Source: Arcuatula senhousia
Taxonomy: Eukaryota; Mollusca; Bivalvia; Mytilida; Mytilidae
DNA: 64,000 nt
Direction of reading: 5' to 3'
NCBI GenBank assembly: GCA_963971305.1
Contig: OZ020313.1
Span: 23,757,260-23,821,259, forward strand
Below the pieces are notes generated by a model. It did not search any database and was not told where the DNA came from. It was given only the letters and a program-made list of their open reading frames with translations. A program made the translations under genes and the position numbers. How positions within the stretch are numbered: the stretch's first letter is position 1; the number at the start of each line of letters is the position of its first letter. Below are positions 38,741 through 50,850 of the stretch, piece by piece.

Positions 38741-41324
38741 CGGCTGATATTTTGTGCGTGTATCTGTTATCGATGAGCTACCCAATTTAGAGTATCTGCT
38801 TGATACTGAGAAAATGTAGTTCTTAAATTGTAATTTGCAAGGAGGGATTTACTCAATGGTTCGATTTTTTTATAATGAACATGATTATTACATGTATGTC
38901 CAAATCACAAAACTGACAATTTTGAAACGTTAAACATTGAATTGTTCGTTTCGTTTGTTTATAAAAAAGCCGCAAGCGTCCTAACTTTATTACTAAATGA
39001 ATTTTGAAAAAGTTGATAGGTCCAACACCATATTTTCTTATTTCATTGTAACAAAGAGGCAAATTTCACAAGAGACAACAGGAGTATCTCAAAATACTTA
39101 ATTTATTTCCACATCTTCAATATGGGCACATATTTTCAACAAAATCAAATTATTTTATGATATATGAATTTAAATTCTATTAACCATGAACATTTGATGA
39201 TCCTGGATGTATGATAGGATTAAAAATGTAATATATATAATAGTTGCATCAAAATAATTTTATTTGAATACACATAATACCAAAGTGTTTAAAAACGGTA
39301 AATTTGGTTAATATGTACATAGGTTCTCAAGGAGTAACCTCTCATCAGCAGTATTTGAATTCAATGATTGGAAGGTCGAAGACTCAAAGTTGTGCAGGAA
39401 AATTCTCATATTTTCTTCATTTGTGCATGACTATTATAATTATGAAGTACATATAAATATTTTGAAAAAAAAACATATATAACAATGAATTATAAATGAA
39501 GCAAAGAGTCACCAATGGGGCATTCGAGTGTCACAAGTACGGAATGGCACCGACGTAACTGGTAAACGCGAACATGACAACGCGGAGAAACACAAAACAC
39601 AAAATCAATCGAACGGAAATCAACAACTCAAGTCGTTACAAAAGTGAAATCAGGTGTTCCGGAAGAGTAAGCGGTTTCTGCCTGCTATAGCACACACCTC
39701 GTGTTGCTAATTTCCAATAATCTTATTTTTAAACATTAACTTTTTCATATGAAATATTTTACCCTTTATGTGTCAGACTATTAGGTCAGTTATAGCTTCA
39801 GTTAATTTCGAGTCTTGCCCCTAACACAACTCTCTCCTAATATTGTTTTTCGGGAGAAAAGAAAGAACTTCAACAGCTAGATCATGATAGTCTTTAATAG
39901 TAATTGTATTATTCTATAATATCTGCATGAAAATGTACTTTAATGAAACAATTGTCTACCACTTTTTAACAATTATTACTATTTATGAAATTACACAACG
40001 TTAAAGGCATATTGTCTACGGCAAACTCATTTTTTTACCCCCCAATTTTTTTATGTCAATTAGACCGAAATGCAATAAAATAAATATCGAAAAGTTTATT
40101 TTGATCAAAATAGCTCGACAATATTGATTGATATTTTATTCACCTGCATTACGTCACATTGACACAGATTTAGACTGAGTAGTTTTAACACGGACACTAA
40201 TCGGAATCTCGGGTTTTGTCCCCGAATACATTAATATGTTGAAAAAATACCAATATTTTTCGTGTTTACCTTTTAAATCACATTCAAAACTTAATACAGG
40301 CAATAATTGTCAGGTTTATTCATTAAGTAGCTCTTATATTCGGTTGCCGTTTTAATTTTCTTCCGAGCTAAAACTTCGAGAAACAGATTATGCACCACGT
40401 ACAAGAACTATGGAAGTTTTCAATCAAAGAAAATATAGTGCGCATGCTTAAAGCTCATCTACATCTCATGAATATGAATTTTTGTAAAGCTTTACAAATA
40501 TTATATATTTTTCAAGTTTAGAAGTAATAAGGTACCCTAGTCATATTTTGAACGTTTGTATCTTTCTAAATAAACAAGTGTGGACTCTAATGCATATTGC
40601 CTAGCAAGCTGCTATGGACACAAAAAGCAAAGGTCTGCTTTAGTAACATAAAAAAAGACTTTATTATTTTTAGGTCATGCTAAGGTTTATTGTTGAATTC
40701 TATAAGTAGCCTTTGTTGTACACATACTATAAAATCAATCTAAAATTAAGCCATTTTTAGATTTTAACATGTTGATGAATCTAAGTCATGTAAGCGTTTA
40801 TCCTAAACATTATTTGTTTTTAGATCAAGTACATTGTACATGTAGGTTTATTATCTCCTATTTAGTTTAAAATAACTGCATCAAAGTTTGGTTATGTTAG
40901 TGGATGAAATAGGAAACTATTGCAGATAGAGAAAAGCTGTTGCTTGCTTAAACCTTCAGCTCATCGAGCTCTACAAAAGTCTACATTGGATCATAGATGT
41001 CACAGTCTGTTGTTTATAGGTCTTGATATATACTTATAAATCAGCTTAATGTTAAAGTTTAAAAAAGTTTTAATCTTCAAATTATTCTGAGAACAAAAGC
41101 TACCAACGGGATTCTGGGAATACCGAAGACGAAAATCAAACATTTATTTTTTGCCTAGAAATTTTTACAATTTTCGTTTTATAATATTACTATTTTTAAC
41201 ATTTAGTTGCATTCCAAGCATGCGAAGACGTAAAAAAAAATCGTACATTGTTATTTTGGCTTTTTTCTAAGTGTGACCAAAAGGCAAACAGTGAGTGGAC
41301 TCATCCTTTTTTTTGTATTTTTAG

Positions 41325-41462
41325 TCTTGGGCCAATGCAAGACGGCGAGCAGCGACTTATGGTCATGCTGAAGACTGCTGGCTGTTTTCCATTGTGATTT
41401 TTTAAATTCCCGTTTTTTTATGTTGGTTGTGTCACGTACAATTATTCCACATCTATTCATCG
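41325..41462 (+). repeat. second copy of the repeat at 38595-38730
   Basis: It shares ttgggccaatgcaagacgg, gtcatg-tgaagactgct, gctgttttcc, ttgtgattttt and attattccacatct with the earlier copy. Confidence 0.7.
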
Positions 41463-41634
41463 TCTACTTTAATGGTTATCATTTGTCAGATCAGCCTATG
41501 ATTTTGAAGTATATAATATTATATGAAATAAGTTTAAACCCAATGTAGATCTCTTTATGAAAATTTGCAATGTACATGTATGCCTTTAGATTTTTTACGT
41601 TTAATAGCAATAAATAATATTATAACTCAAACAG

Positions 41635-41830
41635 GGCCAGATCCAGAATTTTTTGAAAGGGGTTGGTCCACAGAAAGTCCGCTGTGGACGAATGACGAAA
41701 AGGGGGTGTTTTTTTTGCAGAATACCTGCACGTTACTTGCGAAATGTTTGGCGGAAAGGAGGAAAATTCCAACCTCGGAACCCCTCCCCCCCCCACCCCA
41801 CCCCCCGCATCCGCAACTGCTCAAATATTT
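41635..41830. repeat. GATCCAG-type dispersed repeat
   Basis: It reads gggccagatccagaatttt, ggggttggtccacag, aaagggggtgttttt and a C-rich end accccaccccccgcatccgc. This is the same layout as 49150-49322. Confidence 0.6.
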
Positions 41831-42922
41831 TTGATTGTCACCTATTCAAAGATTGTCCCTCCTTTATGATAGAGACTAAAGCAAACTTATACAGGAACGT
41901 TGCAATCCATGTTCCGCACACAGGGGTTGGATTCTCGTCATTTATATTGACTTAAAAAAAAATCGACCCCCTACTCTATAATCCAAGCCCCTGTGGTTCC
42001 GCAGTCCGCACAGTTAAAATTATTTTCTGACATGTTTGTAAGACAAGTGTGGCGACTTTGGTCTCTGTGTGGTGAATCGACAAAATTGTCAAGCAATGAT
42101 AACATTTTCGAACAACCAATAACTTGTGACAAATAAGTTTATTTTTCCGGATCCCGCAATAGCTATGTGAGAAATACATAAAATTATTCATCCTTATTAA
42201 AATGACCTAGATCAAGACAGACGAATGACCCAATGTGGCTATTTTGTCATTTTCTAAAAATCAATAAAATGCTTGAATTGTGTGTGTCTGATTGACCTAT
42301 ATTTCTGTCTGTGATAATCACGTGATGATAATAATAAACTATCTTCAATAAATTAACATTTTGCAGTCAAAAATTTATAAAGAAAGTACGCTTAAACATA
42401 TGCACAACCTGATAAAGTACGCTACATGATCTAGTTGAATCGCATTGTTGCTTTAAAACACCACCAAATAAAAGCATAAAATACGAAGATGCTGTGTACA
42501 ACTTTTTTGCATGATTAACTTATTTTTGGTGTCCGATTAGTATTTTTGTCCTTTAAAACTTTATTCAATTAAGTAAATTTTCGCAATCCAAAATCAAATA
42601 TCCATTTATACGCTAAAGTTACGCAAGATATGCTACACTGACTAAAATATAATCCGAAGCGGAACACATAATCTACTGGTCGCGGCCATATTGTCTTGAT
42701 GGGAATCCGAAGATTGAGAATCCGAATATAGCCACCGAGTGAAAAGTGAAAGTATGTACATTGCAAAGAGCTTTTGTAAATATAGAAACGACGGAAACAA
42801 ACGACCTAATTGATGTATCGCTGCCAATCTTTTTATAATAGGTAGTTAACAAAACGAATAGTCTGACGACAATTTTTTGGTTTTACAAAAAAAATAATTT
42901 TTCGTGGACAATATGCCTTTAA

Positions 42923-45900
42923 AGGTTTAAGCTTATTACGTTTTCTTTAAGTAAGACAAAATGAATTCATATGTGTCAGCTTGAAAAAAAAACGATATAA
43001 TCTAGTATATGCATGAAAATATAATTTTATGAATTAATAGTCTAGCCTTTACTCATGTTACTAGTAATTAAGATATTACTGAATAAAGTAACAAAATATT
43101 ACAGGATTTTCTTCACCGATTTATGTTTTCTTTAAGCCGGGCAAACGGATTCAAATGTGTTAACGGTAGTCAGCTAAAAGACGCATGAACATAATTTTTA
43201 ATTCCATAATATTTGCATGACATAAAGATTTCATGAATTATGGTCTAGCACTTGATATAGATATTTTTAGAGCATAATTACACAGTTTAAGGTAATTGGA
43301 TAGATCTGTAATTAAATATGATTAAATGTTTTCAATATCCGCTTTTCTTCTAGTCGGGAAAAATTTTAATCAAGTGCGAAAAACAGTCAGAAATACTTGT
43401 AAACTTTAAATATATCTTGTTTATCCATATTAACTCATGAATGATCATAAATTATCATGAAACTGTTAAGCAGGTTTGAGAGTATTAAAACGATAATTAA
43501 AAATGTTAAAGACATAGTACATATCAAATTGACATTCTTTTAAATAAAAAAGATTAAGGTTCATCAGGACAGTTTGAATTTTTAAAAAGAAAATCTTAGT
43601 ATATGTCCAGCTCAAACGGCAAATTATCAAGACAAATAAAGTATAGCAGGGCCTAGATATGGACACACCTTATTTAATTGACACATTTATTTAGTTGAAG
43701 ATAGAAAGTTTTTTGCGTTCTAAATGCGTTGCATAGGAACACACTATCCCAATTGTTCCCCTGAATTCAATATGTAGTCTTTGTTGTACATATGCGGAAA
43801 AATCGATCTAAAATTAAGCCATTTTGAGGTAAACGTATACATAAACCTTAAGTGGACATATATGAAAAGAGATTCTTAAACTTCACTATATCCAGAAATT
43901 TGGTGCATTTTTTTAATTTGCATATTTTAATATCAGGAACGGTTCCGGTCCTGAATTTTTTATAGAGGAACAATAGCAACTTATGAAATTTTCAAAAATT
44001 ATCGATAAATATGTGTTACAGACACGATTCGCATGTTAAATTTCAATCAACACACAAGTTTCAATAATTTGAGACCCCTCCTAACAATGTCGGCTAAAAT
44101 TTCAAGGTTCCCTGTTCATTTAAAATTTCGAAGCGTAGCACTCTTCACAAAGCAGTATAAAGTCTATGGAAAAATGGCTGATATTGTAGAAAGTCCAACA
44201 TTTATCTTGAAATAGTTCAAGCTGACTCGCATGTAAACAAGGTTCGCATATTGATTTCTAGAGATCAACTAAGGTTAAACAAGACACAATAAGGCATACA
44301 AACCTTAACTTTAAACTGTAGGTTCCTCGGGCATACAAAGATTGCCTTATTCCTCACCTTGAGTTCAAAAGACTCAGAGAATTTTAATCAAATTTGTTAA
44401 AAATAAGTTTGTTTTTAACCGCCAGGAAACTTTAGGAAGTTCATAAAAGGTTCTAATTTACATCTGTGACGGATGAGAACCGAATATTTTCCGTAGTTTT
44501 GATACATGCTGTAATAACAAGGCAATGCAAAGGCGAGGGGGATTTGAAATGTCACGTGACTTATATTTCATTTGCATACATGAATATTAATTAGGCAAAG
44601 CACTGTTCATTTCTGGATGATCTGAATTGAAATATCAATTTTATTATCCTAATTTAATGTCGTTACATTATTGCTATCCCTACAAAATGTCTATTACGAC
44701 ATACCAGTTATTTACATTACCTTCACTAACATCTTTTCAGTCATGTTCTGTGTGCGAAAATTGTTTGTATAGCAGGCAACAAATTTACAGACTTCGAATT
44801 TTGAAACAATGCTCCATTGAATAAGAAATTAGTTTTTTCTGCAAGTCCACTATTAAACGAGCCCGAACTAATCGGACAAAAGATATTCAAATGTGTTAGT
44901 AAGAAAGACATATGAACGTTAAGATTTCTTTTAACGTCATGATATGTATAAGAAAATATAGTTTCATAAATTGTCTACTACCTTACATAGAGTTTATGTA
45001 AAATGATTGTACAATTTCATTTTTACAAATTGATAGCAAAAAGTTTCATCTGGAGTAGTCAAATAGACTCATGAACTTTAGAATATACCCTGTTATTTAA
45101 TTGTATCTGCTTGAAAATATAATTTCACGAATGAAATGTCTAGCACTTTAACAAAACGATACATGTGTCAAATCAAATAGATTAAAATATGTAGGTCCCA
45201 AAAACAAATCTTTTGAAATCTTTTGAAATCTTTTTTTTATGATTTCATAATTGTTTCAGTGTGGGAGTTATTGCCCTTTAAACTTAACATTCTGATGAAA
45301 AACGGGAACGAGAATTTTTTTCCAGGCCAAGGTTAACTTAAGGTTAATGTGGACACATATACTGAAAAAAATTCTGTCATTAAACATTTGATTTTATGGT
45401 CTAAAATGAAACATGTTATTAATATCCTTTATTTAAAATATAATTAAGGATAGGTCACCATGCTCGTTTTTGCAATATAAGTGGTTAAAGTATGCCTGAA
45501 TTACAATAGATTATATAGGAAAGGCCAAATTTTAGGCATAAAATTATGTCTCAGAAAAATTCCTTACAATAGGATCTTGTTTTTATTTTGTCAAAAGTTA
45601 TATTTTTACCTATATATTTTAATAAAACATAGAAAACAGGGGGTCACCAGCTTAGATTTTTGTCTACTATTCAATTCCATTGTAAATTTAGGGTAATTTT
45701 GAAGTGAGTTATCTCCCTTGTTTTTGTCAAAAATTGCAATATTCAAGAAACGATTGGTGCAATTGTTAAACAATTAAATATTTATTACTCATTTCAATAA
45801 ATTCAAATATTCTATTTTTTATTATTGACTTTATAGACACTGGTCTTAAATTTTGCATTTTTAAAGGTACAAAAGTCACGTGACACCTGTCTGTATTAAC

Positions 45901-46388
45901 CTTAATTCAATTATGGTCATTTTTATATGTTTAGATGTTTTTGCTGGGATACTTCAGAGGGTCATTTTCTATGTGGCATCTTTATCACCCTACAGAGTGA
46001 TTCATTATCAATAAAAGTCTGAATGAATTCTTTTCTAATTAACGTTCAAAATCATTGATATCATTACATAGACAAAAAATCAACCCTACATTCTCTTTCA
46101 TATTCCTGGTATATAAGTAACGATGACAGAATTCCCTTGCAAAACTTACAATAACGCCAATTTAGACTAGGCAGCCGTAATGGCTTCTTAGAGGAAGTGT
46201 TCCGCATGAAGAAATGTTTCTTGTATCATATGCAGAAAATACGCGGTCAAATCTATTTACTTTATAACTAAACTGGAAGTGTAATAAAACATTTTTGTAC
46301 ATGCATGCATTAAAAATTTAGATGTTAAAAAAAAACATATTGTTACACAAAAAGTAGCAAATGCTCTTTATTGAACGACCATTTGATT
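42923..46388. other. AT-rich interval, no gene seen
   Basis: It contains old degraded repeat words (for example ttgttgtacatatg with aatcgatctaaaattaagcc at about 43785-43820, also near 40713-40750). Short open frames near 44033 and 45481 lack splice context or recognisable motifs. Confidence 0.4.
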
Positions 46389-46390
46389 TA

Positions 46391-46875
46391 TACTCTGCAA
46401 AAAAGTTACGCATAGATAGAAAATTCCCCGTAGGTTTAATGTAAATCGAAACAATTTTAAAACATTATTGCCGAGCTGTTCTGCAACCGATTTTCACGAA
46501 ATAAATTCCAGTAAAAAGAAAACAAAATGAAGATTGTTTGATTAATTTAGACCAAAATCTTAACTTCAATGGTTTTTAAGACATTGTGAGTAGAACACGA
46601 CTAATGTTTTTCACGGAAAATTTTGCATTGATTTAAACGGGAAATAGAATCGTAAAATGTACACTTGAGTTCAACTTGCAATATCTTAAAAAGCAGCGAT
46701 GTTACGATTTTACTCAAAATTAAACAAACAATTTCTATTTTGATTTCTTTTTACTGAATTTTATTTCGTGAAAATCGGTTGAAGAACAGCTCAGCAATAA
46801 TGCTTTAAAATTGTTTCGATTTGCATTAAGCCTACGGGGAAATTTTTATCTATGCGTAACTTTTTTTGAAGAGTA
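46391..46875. mobile_element. mariner-type MITE with about 150 bp inverted arms
   Basis: It starts TACTCTGCAAAAAAGTTACG and ends in the near reverse complement (46851-46875), flanked by TA (46389-46390 and 46876-46877). The arms match over roughly 150 bp (shared gattttcacgaaataaa, gagctgttct, cgaaacaattttaaa). The interior is about 180 bp with no coding. Confidence 0.8.
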
Positions 46876-46988
46876 TATATGGAGAGGCTATGATTTTTTT
46901 TTTCTTCCTTCATTTTATTTTTGGAAACAACGGACCCTGATATTTTTCGCTAATTTTTTTTCAGCCAAAACATCACCCACCTTTTTTA

Positions 46989-47953
46989 TCAGCTCACCAG
47001 GACCTGCATCACTTGGCGTCCGTCGTCGTCTGTCGTCGTCGTCTGTTAACAGTTTTTTTCAAAAATCTTCACCTCTGAAACCGCTATGCCAAATTTTACA
47101 AAACTTGGTAACGTTTTTCTATTCTATATCCTTTACAAATTTATCGTTCGGTTTTTCAATAGTCGAAAAACATGGCCGCCGTGGCTAAAAATATAACATT
47201 GGGTAAAATGCAGTTTTTAGCACTTCAAGATCTACCTGCCCTGAAATTTTCAATAAGATCTACATCCGATGTAGGAGTTATCCTTTTTCTGGATTTTTTC
47301 AAAATTTTTCACATATTTAGCCCTATATCTTAAAAACTATACAAGATATTTCAAAAATTCAAATTGTATATGAACAAACACATCGAGATCTACATTCCAT
47401 GTAATGTGATCAAAGCTGTAGGACCATTTCCTTAAGGAGTTGTATTTCCTTTAATAAGGAAAGTGGCCTTTTCACCATCAAATTTTACAATTTTTTATTT
47501 CTTTTACCTTGAATTTCAAAGATTGACTCGTCTGACACCATTTAAATTTGGCACACTTTTCTAACAGTTTATATGCTACAATTTTATAGTTCGGATTTAG
47601 GATTTGTCAAAAAACATGGCCACCATGGCTAAAAATAGAACATATGGGTAAATTGCGTTTTCTTGCTATTAACTCAAAAAATGGTTACAGATATCAAAAT
47701 TGTGCAACAATCAAAAGTTATTACCATATTAAGATCTACATGTACCTGTACTGAAATTTTGAAAAAGATCCGACTGCTGATGTTGGAGTTATTGCCCTTT
47801 TTTGTAATTTTTGCCAAATTTTGCTCCTATTAAGCCCTATATCTTGGAAACTAAACAAGATATTTCAGAAATTTAAATTGCATATGGTTAAGCACAAACA
47901 TGTCTACATGATATGTGTATCTGTGTAGTTCAGGCTCCTGGGAGCCTCTTTTT
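46989..47953 (-). repeat. copy of the ggctcccaggagcc repeat family, reverse orientation
   Basis: It begins agctcaccaggacctgcatc followed by a gtcgtcgtc run (47021-47045) and ends caggctcctgggagcctc (about 47931-47949). Inside are two diverged tandem blocks sharing aaaacatggcc-ccatggctaaaaata and agccctatatctt. Confidence 0.75.
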
Positions 47954-47959
47954 CAGTGC

Positions 47960-49148
47960 ACTATCCTGCATTTTTATTTCCCGATATTTGACATCCTGAC
48001 TTTTTTTTTACAAAAATCACCGTAACCCCTTCTCCCTCCTAAACCCCAAGAACAAATGGTCGCTCCTTTTATAAGGTTTGATACTTTGCTTACTAACAAT
48101 ATTCTTTTCAGATAGCTCACATAAGATAGTAGAGTTGATTAATGGAGTTAATCTAATTTTTCATCGCATCGCGTTCAAACAAAAAACAATATACTTTTGC
48201 TGAATTCAAAAAGATTCAGAAGTATTTGCATTTACCAATTGATAAGAATGTGATTAAACCTTCTGGGAAAGTTTTTCAAATTAAATTACCAATCAGTATT
48301 CTGTTTGATCGTTACTCAATGATACTAAAACCTGTTATACTTAGGATATTTTTTGTTTAACTATTTTATTGAAACAAAGCAATTAATGCTATTAAATATT
48401 CATCAAATCAATTGTATTTTTAAGATTAAAAAAATATAAGACAAGTAGAGCATATATGTAAAGAGTTTCAATTCACATATTTCGATATACCCCGAAAACT
48501 ATATATCTTACAAATCACTACATCTGCTTCTTTACTGAAAAGTACCATGATTTATATTACGTTATTAATTTTTGACATGAGTTTTTTATAAACGAAAAGT
48601 GCATCTAAAGCAGCATGATATGGTCTGACATATTGATAACAGAAAAGACGATAAGGTTAAACATATTTGACATGTTTAATTGAAATTCACTGCATCTCGT
48701 AATTATGTAGAAAAGAAATGAAAACAATGCTCGTTACTAAATATAATTATCTTAAGTTTCCTCTTTTACCAATAAAACCAATTGACTCTCCAGTCCTTGG
48801 TGTTAATTGAACAGTGTCCTATGCAATGTCTCTCTTAAGCATATTCGTGTTGTATTGAATTATTAACGGCCTATAATTTTTTGATATGTTAACTGACTGT
48901 TAAGCATTACAAAACCTACTACTTCTTGTTTTATAAATAGAAAAGATAAATATAGAAACTACAATTCTCTGGTTTGTCTTGGCCTTATTTTTTCTTATCT
49001 TCTTGGACATTGACATTGATCATCAAAGTTTATTTTCTACCGCTTCTTTAGTCTATCAAGGCAACCAACTAAGGAAAACAACAAAGGATAATTGCCATAC
49101 GAGAATCGTTATTCGCAAAGCTTCTGAAAAAATTACTTACCAGTTGAT
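47960..49148. other. AT-rich interval, no gene seen
   Basis: No convincing coding region or repeat. A short open frame at 48979-49161 is T-rich and unrecognised. Confidence 0.4.
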
Positions 49149-49149
49149 A

Positions 49150-49322
49150 TTCAGGGGCTGATCCAGAAATATTCGAAAGGGGGGGTCCACATACTGGGTT
49201 CTGTGGGCCAAAGGGGGTGTTCCAGACCAATTTTTCTGAAAATCTACACAAAAATTTAAAAATTTCGGAAGAAAGGGGTGGGGGGTTCCGACCCCCAAAA
49301 CCCCTCTCTGGATCCGCCACTG
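49150..49322 (-). repeat. GATCCAG-type dispersed repeat with inverted ends
   Basis: The left end is ggggctgatccagaaat and the right end ctctggatccgccactgg, an imperfect inverted pair. The interior has aaagggggtgttcc and a G-rich tract. The related copy is at 41635-41830. Confidence 0.65.
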
Positions 49323-49727
49323 GATATTAAAGGAAATACAATGACTATTAATAGGTACCATCTGAATAAGACAAGGTTAATAATTTAAAGCTGCCCCTTT
49401 AAAGCAAATAAGGTATGATATCACCAATGTTTATTTGCTACCGCTTCTTTAATGTATTTAGACATCATTCAAAGAAAAAAAAATGTAATTTCCAAACGAG
49501 AATCATTATTCGCAAAGCAAAACGTCATATATATGAAGGCTTATTCATCGTTAAATTACAAAACAACAAGGGTCTGGATGTAGGATCATTTATAGTGCGG
49601 AAATTTTGTTGTCTCCAATATGCTTATATGGAATCATTTATCACAAATTATCGACGGAGTAAAAATATACTCATATTTTGAACTTTTTTCCAACCAACAT
49701 GTTGTTTGCGAAAGATATAAGGGTCCG

Positions 49728-49970
49728 ACCATTTAACTTGAAGGGGCCCTTGTTTTTTTCCTAAAAAAATATTCTGAAAATTATTATTGATGAAAAAAAA
49801 TATTTTGGCAGCAGAGGGTAAGAAAAAAGATATTGTGAAGAAGAATTTCTGCCATAAAAAATAATGCTAATAATGGAAAAAAAAATATTCTGTAGCGACG
49901 CCTTCGAAAAACAAATATTTTTTCTGACCAAAACAAAAACCAAGCCCACCCCTTTTTCAAGTTAAATGGT
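49728..49970. mobile_element. 243 bp MITE, copy 1 of 3
   Basis: Its ends are inverted: ACCATTTAACTTGAA (49728) and TTCAAGTTAAATGGT (ending 49970). The interior carries several aaaaatattctg words. Related copies are at 59405-59655 and 63261-63393. Confidence 0.7.
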
Positions 49971-50051
49971 ATTATTGACAATGTCTTCGAATGCAATGTC
50001 GCCAGTAGGATAATTAAATGGTTGACATTGTCCTTGGTATTGTTTTATTAT

Positions 50052-50165
50052 TGTCAGTGTCATCAGATATGTATGATTTTTGACAATGTCATTCAATTTG
50101 TATAATTTTTTTACAATGTCACTAAATGTGTATATTTTTTGACAATGTCACCAGATATGTTAAAC
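50052..50165 (+). repeat. short tandem repeat, about 37 bp units
   Basis: Three to four units of the type tttttgacaatgtca followed by a variable agatatgtat segment. Confidence 0.65.
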
Positions 50166-50350
50166 TCGATTGGTAATATCATAATTATGGGATATTTATT
50201 GGGTCTAGAGAATAACCAAAATGTAATGAACGGTATTGGTTTAATGAGTGCGCGGCTTGTTAAATTTATCAATGTCGTAGGAATTTTGACGTCAGCAGTC
50301 ATACAGACAAAATACAAATGACAACAAAGTTCCAGACAATAAATTTATCT

Positions 50351-50394
50351 ACGCCTGACGCGCGTTTCGTCTATTGAAGACTAATCAGAGGCGC
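50351..50394 (-). ncRNA. hammerhead ribozyme with mutated catalytic G8
   Basis: Stems I, II and III and GAAA are intact, but CUGAUGA reads CUGAUUA. G8 is essential for catalysis in known hammerheads, so it is predicted inactive. Confidence 0.7.
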
Positions 50395-50716
50395 TCTACC
50401 AAAAATATTGAAAATGCCAAAGACTATATGATTATGAAGAGCATCATGAGCATAGAACAGTAAAACCAAAAGTACCAAATAGGGAACCAAATTATAACTT
50501 AGATGACCAACCTATGTCTGGGGTAGGGAGAACCTTAGGGTTTAGACAATTTTGAAATTTAAACGGACAATTTAAAGCTTTGATGTGTTCTTCAACACAA
50601 AAGTGTTGGTGCCGGAGCGGGCTAACCTCGGGGAATTAAAACTCTACCAGCAGTGCTAACCTTCACGTGTGTTCGAAATACAAATGACAACAAAGTTCCA
50701 GACAAAAAATTTGGCT

Positions 50717-50760
50717 ACGCCTGACGCGAGTTTCGTCTATTCAAGACTCATCAGAGGCGC
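50717..50760 (-). ncRNA. hammerhead ribozyme, intact core
   Basis: All core positions are conserved. Stem III has one substitution (ACUCGCGU), leaving the two outer pairs. Confidence 0.75.
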
Positions 50761-50850
50761 TCTACCAAAAATATTGAAAATGCCAAACACTATATAATTA
50801 TGAAGAGCATAGAACAGTAAAACCAAAAATACCAAATGAATGCAATACAA

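Larger units (their letters stand above)
40005..42918. mobile_element. TTAA-flanked element with short TIRs
   Basis: AGGCATATTGTCTACG at 40005-40020 is matched by its reverse complement at 42903-42918 with one mismatch, and TTAA abuts each end (40001-40004 and 42919-42922), as for piggyBac- or Kolobok-type elements. The interior includes a fragment of the ggctcccaggagcc family (about 40915-40995), the repeat at 41325-41460 and a GATCCAG-type repeat (about 41635-41830). I see no transposase. Confidence 0.6.
50319..50850 (-). mobile_element. retrozyme-like tandem dimer (366 bp period)
   Basis: The repeat start tgacaacaaagttccagac occurs at 50319 and 50685. The first unit is complete and the second stops after accaaaaataccaaatga. 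The internal sequence closely follows the 24 kb dimer (tatgtctggggtaggga, caacacaaaagtgttggtgc). Each unit begins with a minus-strand hammerhead motif. Confidence 0.75.

Noticed and set aside
44033..44215. 60-codon open frame
   Set aside because: No splice partners, no recognisable motif, and the length is not unusual for random frames in this window.
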